Shown: positions 8,769 through 10,980 of the stretch, piece after piece
How positions within the stretch are numbered: position 1 is the stretch's first letter
How the letters are laid out: each line of letters starts with the position of its first letter
Assembly: GCA_022496205.1 (NCBI GenBank)
Contig: WTXD01000373.1
Span: 1 to 10,980 of the forward strand
DNA from: Gloeopeniophorella convolvens
Taxonomy: Eukaryota > Basidiomycota > Agaricomycetes > Russulales
Length of the DNA stretch: 10,980 bases
Reading direction: 5' to 3'
Made by a program: the position numbers and the translations under genes
The notes under the pieces: generated by a model
What the model was told of the DNA's origin: nothing
Seen by the model: only the letters and a program-made list of their open reading frames with translations
The model's database searches: none

Positions 8769-10365
8769 ATGGACTACTCTGCCTGGCTCGCCTCGTCCCA
8801 GTCCTACGTGTACGTCGACACCCCCAACTCCAACCTCGTCTGCTGCATATGCAGGTACGCTACGTCCCACGGCGCTGTCCCCACGGCCCCCCCCCCCCCC
8901 CCCGGTCTCACCCACGCTCGCGCCAGGATGCCCTTTGTAGAGCCAACCACGAGCAGAACGTGCTCGCATAGCTTCTGCCACGACTGCATCGCCCCCGCCC
9001 TCCAAGCCTCCCCGCACTGTCCCATAGACCGCTCTCCACTATCTCCGCGCGATATGGGCCCCAGCAGCCCCATCGTCCGACATGTCCGCCCTCCCTCCTA
9101 CTCCCACACCTCACACACCCCGCTGACGCCCCTCCCCAGATGGTCGACGAGCTCATCGTCGAATGCCTAAACCAGCCCGCCGGCTGCGAATTCACGTGCC
9201 AACGCCAGCTCCTGGCCGGCCATCTCAAGGACGCCTGCCTCTTTGCAGAGGAGCCCTGTCCGGACCCGAGTGCCCCGAAAAGGCGCTCAGGAAAGACATC
9301 CGCGGCGACAGCCCCCGCTGCCCGCACCGCCTCGTCGCGTGCGACAGCTGCGCCGCCGACGTGCGCGCCAACGAGCTCGCGGTGCGTCCCACACACCGCC
9401 CTCCTTCCAGCGCGCCGCTGACCATCCCCCGCAGGCCCACTCCCGCATCTGCTCCATGGAGACCACGCGCTGCCCCGCCTGCGCCCTCGAGCACCCGCGC
9501 TCCGACTCCCCCGCGCACGCCGCCGCCTGCCCCGCCGCGCCCGTCCCCTGCCCGCACGCCGCACACGGCTGCGCCTGGACCGGCCCGCGCGCCGCGCTCG
9601 CCGACACGCACACCCCGCACTGTCCCTACGCCGCGCTCGCGGGCTTCTTCCGCCTCGCCGACTCGCGCGCCGCACAGCGCGACGCGGAGAACGCGCGCCT
9701 GCGCGCGCGCCTCGACGCCGCCGAGGGCATGCTCGCGGTCGTGCGGCACGAGCTGCACGCCGTCAAGGGCGCGCTCGGGCCCTGGTACCGCCCCGACGCC
9801 GCCGCCGCCGCCACCACGCCCGACCCCGGCCCCGCCTCGCCGCAGAGCCACGCGGCGCTCTCCCCCGCGCCGCCGCCGCCGCACCCGCCGCACCCGTCCC
9901 CCTTCTCGCCCGCGTACGCCTGGCGCGCACACGCACACGCACACGCGCACCCCGAGCCCCCCGCAGACATCATGGCGCACCTCCCGCCGCCGCCGCTCAC
10001 GCCCGGCGAGGACGCCGACGCCGAGCTCGCGGCGTACTTCCCCCCCAGCGCGAGCGCACCCGGGCCGAGCCGCCCTCGCCCTCGCCCTCGCCCTCGCTGC
10101 CGGGCACGCTGACGGCGCTGCGCGCGGCGCTGCACGCGCACGACGCGCGCGCGCGCATCGCCGCGGGCGCGCATGCCGCGGAGCTCGCGGCGCTGCGGCA
10201 GGTCGTTGCGGGCTTGCGCATGCAGCTGCATGCGGTGCTTATGGAGCGCAGTGCGGGCGCCGGGGCGGAGGGCGTGGGCGCGGGCGGGTGGGCGCCGTTG
10301 CATGCAAGGTTTTTCCTGGGGCGCCGCCGATGGGCGCGCCGGCGGTGTCGGTCACGAAGTTGTAG
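8769..10365 (+). CDS. RING and TRAF-type zinc-finger protein, coiled coil
   Basis: This is a probable E3 ubiquitin ligase or adaptor. Exons are 8769-8854, 8927-9083, 9140-9381 and 9435-10365; the GT-AG introns (72, 56 and 53 nt) have consistent phases. The RING finger has Cys25 and Cys28, then CSHSFCHDC (Cys41, His43, Cys46, Cys49) and CPID (Cys60, Asp63). Asp as last ligand is common in TRAF-like RINGs. TRAF-type zinc fingers follow at about 85-225, with GCEFTCQRQLLAGHLKDAC, CPHRLVACDSC, CPAC and PCPHAAHGCAW. A coiled-coil stretch (about 235-275) and a Pro/Ala/His-rich linker come next. A second helix with heptad-like spacing lies near 10100-10245 (ELAALRQVVAGLRMQL). Three single-base losses seem needed: near 9268 (before ECPEKALRKD), near 10038-10046 (C7 run) and near 10310-10320 (TTTTTCC). 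With them the protein would be about 472 residues, ending SVTKL. Without the last one, frame 2 would run on to 10450 with an unconvincing Arg-rich end. The C-terminal meptad region and stop are therefore less certain than the zinc fingers. No MATH domain is visible. Confidence 0.82.
8887..8903 (+). repeat. C17 homopolymer inside intron 1
   Basis: Seventeen consecutive C lie inside the first intron of the RING/TRAF gene (8855-8926), between donor GTACGC and acceptor GCCAG. The exact length is likely unstable or miscounted, but it does not affect the reading frame because it is spliced out. Confidence 0.85.
9928..9950 (+). repeat. CACACG short tandem repeat in coding sequence
   Basis: About four CACACG-like units encode an alternating Ala-His stretch in the linker of the RING/TRAF protein. 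A CCCTCG hexamer repeat follows at about 10074-10097, just after one of the suspected frame breaks, and encodes Ser-Pro repeats in the corrected frame. Confidence 0.6.
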
Positions 10366-10980
10366 GCGCGCGCGGGGTTCGTCGGGGTCTGCGTGGGGGC
10401 GTCACAGGCTATGTTTATTGCGTTGTGCGGTATGTTCGCGGGGTGTGTAGTAGGTAGCTAGCTGGGCGGTTCTAGAGCGCTGCGGCGTCATGAAGCTGTA
10501 TTATTTTGTACAGACGTCAATTTGGCTAGTGCGGTGGCGCTGGAGTGGCGGCACGAGTTTGCCCGAAGGACGCCTGGGCACTGGCACGACTGACATCATG
10601 GACGCCTGCAGAGTAGTAGGTACAGTGTTCCGCTGCGGCACATCGATGTGCGTCGTCGTTTCGGGCAGTGCGGATCGCCGCGTCGGCGACGTCAGGCCTA
10701 CGGCACGCGCGCAGTCCCATCACGCTTCGTTGGGGAAGTTGCGTTGCGCTGCTCACGTACTTACCTGTGTGTGTGCCGCTGCTGCCGTACCGCGCAGCAC
10801 ATGAAGTCCGCGGGGCACTGTGGCCCATCGGTGCTGCCGTACACACATACACATATACGTGGCGCGGACATCAGCAAGCAAGTGCGCGTGATAGAACTGC
10901 ATTCAGAAAGCCGGTGCCCCCCCCCCCCCGGGGGGGGGCTTTCAGGCAACACCACATCATAGACCGCGTATGTACCGCAC
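10366..10980. other. Gene-free 3' region
   Basis: No gene is supported. Open frames at 10490-10804 (+) and 10852-10526 (-) overlap each other, lack recognisable domains and have Cys/Arg/Ala-rich composition typical of chance frames in GC-rich DNA. The first part would include the 3' untranslated region of the RING/TRAF gene. A 14-bp perfect palindrome (GCACATCGATGTGC) lies at 10638-10651, a CA/TA-rich patch at about 10840-10857, and a C/G palindrome at 10906-10943. Confidence 0.5.
10906..10943. repeat. C13G9 palindrome with 7-bp outer arms
   Basis: GAAAGCC (10906-10912) pairs with GGCTTTC (10937-10943). Between them lie C13 (10917-10929) immediately followed by G9 (10930-10938), interrupted only by GGTG on the left. 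The strand could fold into an extremely stable hairpin. It may be a real fold-back, but such a run is also a classic place for a miscounted or artefactual join. Confidence 0.75.

Noticed and set aside
8908..9980. Minus-strand open frames of about 250 codons
   Set aside because: They are antisense to the zinc-finger exons with Arg/Gly-rich composition; the plus-strand Cys/His spacing is clearly the real signal.
10638..10651. 14-bp palindrome GCACATCGATGTGC
   Set aside because: It is short, single and without context; it could easily be chance.
10490..10804. 104-codon plus-strand open frame
   Set aside because: It has no domain, splice pattern or promoter, and is mirrored by an equally long antisense frame.

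Overview
The window looks like nuclear DNA of a filamentous basidiomycete, most likely an Agaricomycete. The evidence is short GT-AG introns (49-100 nt, several with CTGAC-type branch sites), pyrimidine-rich leaders, and a DUF6535 membrane protein, a family concentrated in mushroom-forming fungi. The species cannot be named from the sequence. No CRISPR array, rRNA, tRNA or recognisable transposase was seen.

Layout. Positions 1-4714 have moderate GC and hold two members of the DUF6535 family in inverted, convergent orientation: a frame-shifted relic on the + strand (about 380-1545) and an apparently intact three-exon gene on the - strand (4714-2273). From about 4970 onward the DNA is visibly much more GC-rich and holds three conserved housekeeping-type genes. 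These are a six-exon Ted1/Cdc1-type metallophosphoesterase (4974-6950, +), a FIT/Scs3-type ER membrane protein (8534-7623, -), and a RING plus TRAF-type zinc-finger protein with a coiled coil (8769-10365, +). Ted1 and FIT converge on a gap filled by about four diverged copies of a ~170-195 bp tandem repeat. FIT and the RING protein diverge from a 234 bp shared promoter region. The last 615 bases hold no gene I can support and contain a C13G9 palindrome.

How the genes work together. Ted1-type enzymes (GPI-anchor ethanolamine-phosphate removal) and FIT proteins (acyl-CoA diphosphatase, lipid droplet emergence) are both ER membrane phosphohydrolases. Their adjacency is suggestive, but it may be chance or ancestral synteny. 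The RING/TRAF protein is a probable ubiquitin ligase with no evident link to them. The DUF6535 gene belongs to an expanded, functionally unknown family and forms an accessory block beside the conserved one.

Quality warning. FIT and the RING/TRAF gene each need three small indels to read through, although their conserved motifs are intact on both sides of every break. The breaks lie in or beside C/G runs, so base-calling or assembly error is the leading explanation; true decay is the alternative. I found no convincing new multi-gene system. The best leads are the tandem repeat, the altered Ted1 motifs and the unrecognised long C-terminal region of the DUF6535 protein.
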